Shown piece by piece: positions 7,678 to 8,444 of a stretch of 8,444 bases of DNA. A program made the translations under genes and the position numbers. The stretch is taken from the NCBI GenBank assembly GCA_016926315.1, contig JAFGOU010000270.1, positions 1 to 8,444 of the forward strand. Reading direction: 5' to 3'. The DNA is from Chitinispirillaceae bacterium. GTDB taxonomy: Bacteria > Fibrobacterota > Chitinivibrionia > Chitinivibrionales > Chitinispirillaceae. Numbering within the stretch: position 1 is the stretch's first letter; every line of letters begins with the position of its first letter. The notes below the pieces were generated by a model that saw only the letters and a program-made list of their open reading frames with translations, searched no databases and was not told the origin of the DNA.

Positions 7678-7850
7678 TGCCCTGCCTGTACATTATTTCT
7701 TGAACCCTCTTTTTGAAGAAGGCTGGGTGTCCCCTTGAATGGGTCGAAATCCGTTGACTATATACTAGAACGGCATGCTCTTGCCACTCAAAATAGAACT
7801 CCCTGTGTAGTGGTGTTAGTCAAGAAATAACGAACGACACAGGCAGGGCA
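7678..7850. repeat. 173-bp element bounded by imperfect inverted repeats
   Basis: The left arm (7678-7703) and right arm (7820-7850) are inverted copies: 12 bases (TGCCCTGCCTGT) and 11 bases (TTATTTCTTGA) match exactly. They are separated by 3 bases in the left arm and 8 in the right. Between the arms are 116 bases, including a hairpin at 7704-7728 (ACCC/GGGT over CTTTT/AGAAG) and a CCACT/AGTGG pair (7784-7788 with 7809-7813). No transposase frame and no clear target duplication is present. The form fits a MITE, an insertion-sequence remnant or a structured leader. Confidence 0.65.
7735..7764 (+). promoter_or_regulatory. Possible promoter inside the inverted-repeat element
   Basis: TTGAAT (7735-7740) and TATATA (7759-7764) are 18 bases apart and point towards murA. 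The match is moderate and the region is A/T-rich, so a chance match is possible. Confidence 0.2.
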
Positions 7851-7891
7851 AAGGTGTAAAAGAACGTACTGAAATATAACTACGGACCGAA

Positions 7892-7952
7892 CCGGATATT
7901 ATTGTCGTTGCACCATCGCGCCAGTTATCATTAATATAGCATAAATATCCGG
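7892..7952. repeat. 9-bp inverted repeat flanking the putative murA promoter
   Basis: CCGGATATT (7892-7900) and AATATCCGG (7944-7952) are perfect inverted copies 43 bases apart. The left arm lies just upstream of the candidate -35 and the right arm sits where transcription would start, an operator-like placement. Confidence 0.5.
7908..7937 (+). promoter_or_regulatory. Candidate promoter for murA
   Basis: TTGCAC (7908-7913) and TAATAT (7932-7937) are 18 bases apart. The start point would be near 7944, giving a leader of about 160 bases before the murA ATG. The match to consensus is modest. Confidence 0.3.
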
Positions 7953-8106
7953 AAAGGCGTTGTTTTTTTGCCTGAACCGGAAATGGTTTCGCGTTGCCGC
8001 ATGAATGGATTGCCAGCAGCGCGCGCCTCCAAGTATCTTATTACCCTGAATAACCGCTGCGGGCAAGGCATACCGCAACGGTGGTACGCACAGAACGAGG
8101 GCAGTA

Positions 8107-8444
8107 ATGAGCGGGTTTATCGTAGAGGGAAAAAGGAATCTCAAAGGCGTCATTCGCGTCACCGGGAATAAAAACGAAGCGCTTCCACTGGTGGCAGCGT
8201 CGCTTCTCGCTTCCGGTCCGGTGACGTTTTCAAATGTGCCTGAAATCGGCGACGTTGCCACCATGCTTGCCATTGCCGGGATGCTGGGGGCGGATGTTTC
8301 ACCGCTCAGGGACGGGAGCGTTGTCATCAACACCAAAAAGCTCGTTTCGTCCGAGCTGCCGGTCAGGGAGTCGTCGGCGATTCGCGCATCAATTCTATTC
8401 GCCTCGTCGCTTCTCGTGCGCAACGGTAAAGCCGTTATCCGGCA
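8107..8444 (+). CDS. murA: UDP-N-acetylglucosamine 1-carboxyvinyltransferase, 3' partial
   Basis: MurA transfers enolpyruvate from PEP to UDP-GlcNAc, the first committed step of peptidoglycan precursor synthesis in the cytoplasm. The first 112 codons are present and the frame is open to the right edge. GNKNEALPLVAASLL (20-34) holds Lys22 and Asn23 at the same positions as in E. coli MurA, although the usual Ala after Asn is Glu here. NVPEIGDV (43-50), MLGADV (59-64) and IRASILF (92-98, with the substrate-contacting Arg at 93) also match. The catalytic loop with the fosfomycin-binding Cys (or its Asp variant) lies just past the edge and cannot be judged. The ATG at 8107 is supported by GAGG at 8097-8100, six bases upstream, and by the family's usual N-terminus. 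The related EPSP synthase AroA is less likely because of the GNKN block. Confidence 0.9.
   Translation, partial: MSGFIVEGKRNLKGVIRVTGNKNEALPLVAASLLASGPVTFSNVPEIGDVATMLAIAGMLGADVSPLRDGSVVINTKKLVSSELPVRESSAIRASILFASSLLVRNGKAVIR

Larger units (their letters stand above)
7594..8106. other. Long non-coding interval upstream of murA
   Basis: About 510 bases lie between the divergent starts of the lipoprotein gene and murA. The interval is more A/T-rich than its neighbours. It contains two inverted-repeat structures and candidate promoters, listed separately. The frames that cross it (7968-8171 +, 7899-8423 -) run into murA in other frames and show no recognisable protein. Confidence 0.6.

Noticed and set aside
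7754..7782. TTGACT as a -35 box at 7754-7759
   Set aside because: No acceptable -10 lies 16-18 bases downstream.
7968..8171. 67-codon plus-strand frame ahead of murA
   Set aside because: It starts at a TTG without a good ribosome binding site, overlaps the murA start in another frame, and its tail is an Arg/Ser/His-rich out-of-frame reading.
7899..8423. 174-codon minus-strand frame over the murA start
   Set aside because: It is antisense to clear murA sequence and to its leader, and its product has no recognisable features.

Overview
The window is a chromosomal-looking stretch of moderately GC-rich bacterial DNA with five protein genes, two of them cut by the window edges. No rRNA, tRNA, CRISPR array, phage gene or transposase gene was found. 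The gene content points to a Gram-negative, peptidoglycan-making bacterium. A DUF2723 membrane protein with FCB-type signature blocks, a lipoprotein with a lipobox, and a SpoIIAB/RsbW-like ATPase joined to a cyclic-nucleotide domain suggest the FCB group (for example a Fibrobacterota-like lineage) or a neighbouring phylum such as Spirochaetota. This taxonomic guess is inference and weakly held.

Layout from left to right. Positions 2-2329 (+) hold the 3' part of a large protein with a pyruvate-phosphate-dikinase-type ATP-binding domain, a conserved linker module and a C-terminal minimal nucleotidyltransferase domain. A 250-base gap (2330-2579) follows, with no convincing gene. Positions 2580-5204 (-) hold a DUF2723/GT-C-like polytopic membrane protein. 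The interval 5205-5446 lies between divergent starts. Positions 5447-6739 (+) hold a three-part signalling protein: degenerate receiver, HATPase, cyclic-nucleotide-binding domain. A compact nested inverted repeat fills 6745-6849. Positions 6880-7593 (-) hold an unrecognised Cys-containing lipoprotein. The long non-coding stretch 7594-8106 contains a 173-bp element bounded by imperfect inverted repeats (7678-7850) and a second inverted repeat (7892-7952) straddling a possible promoter. The murA gene starts at 8107 and runs off the right edge.

The genes alternate in strand and do not form one operon, so no shared pathway can be claimed. murA acts in peptidoglycan precursor synthesis. The DUF2723 protein is a probable envelope glycosyltransferase and the lipoprotein is exported, so three of the five products concern the cell envelope. 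The other two look like nucleotide-dependent regulators or enzymes without an assigned substrate. The most interesting items are the domain arrangements of those two proteins and the two inverted-repeat elements. I found no clear evidence of a complete new defence or mobile system.
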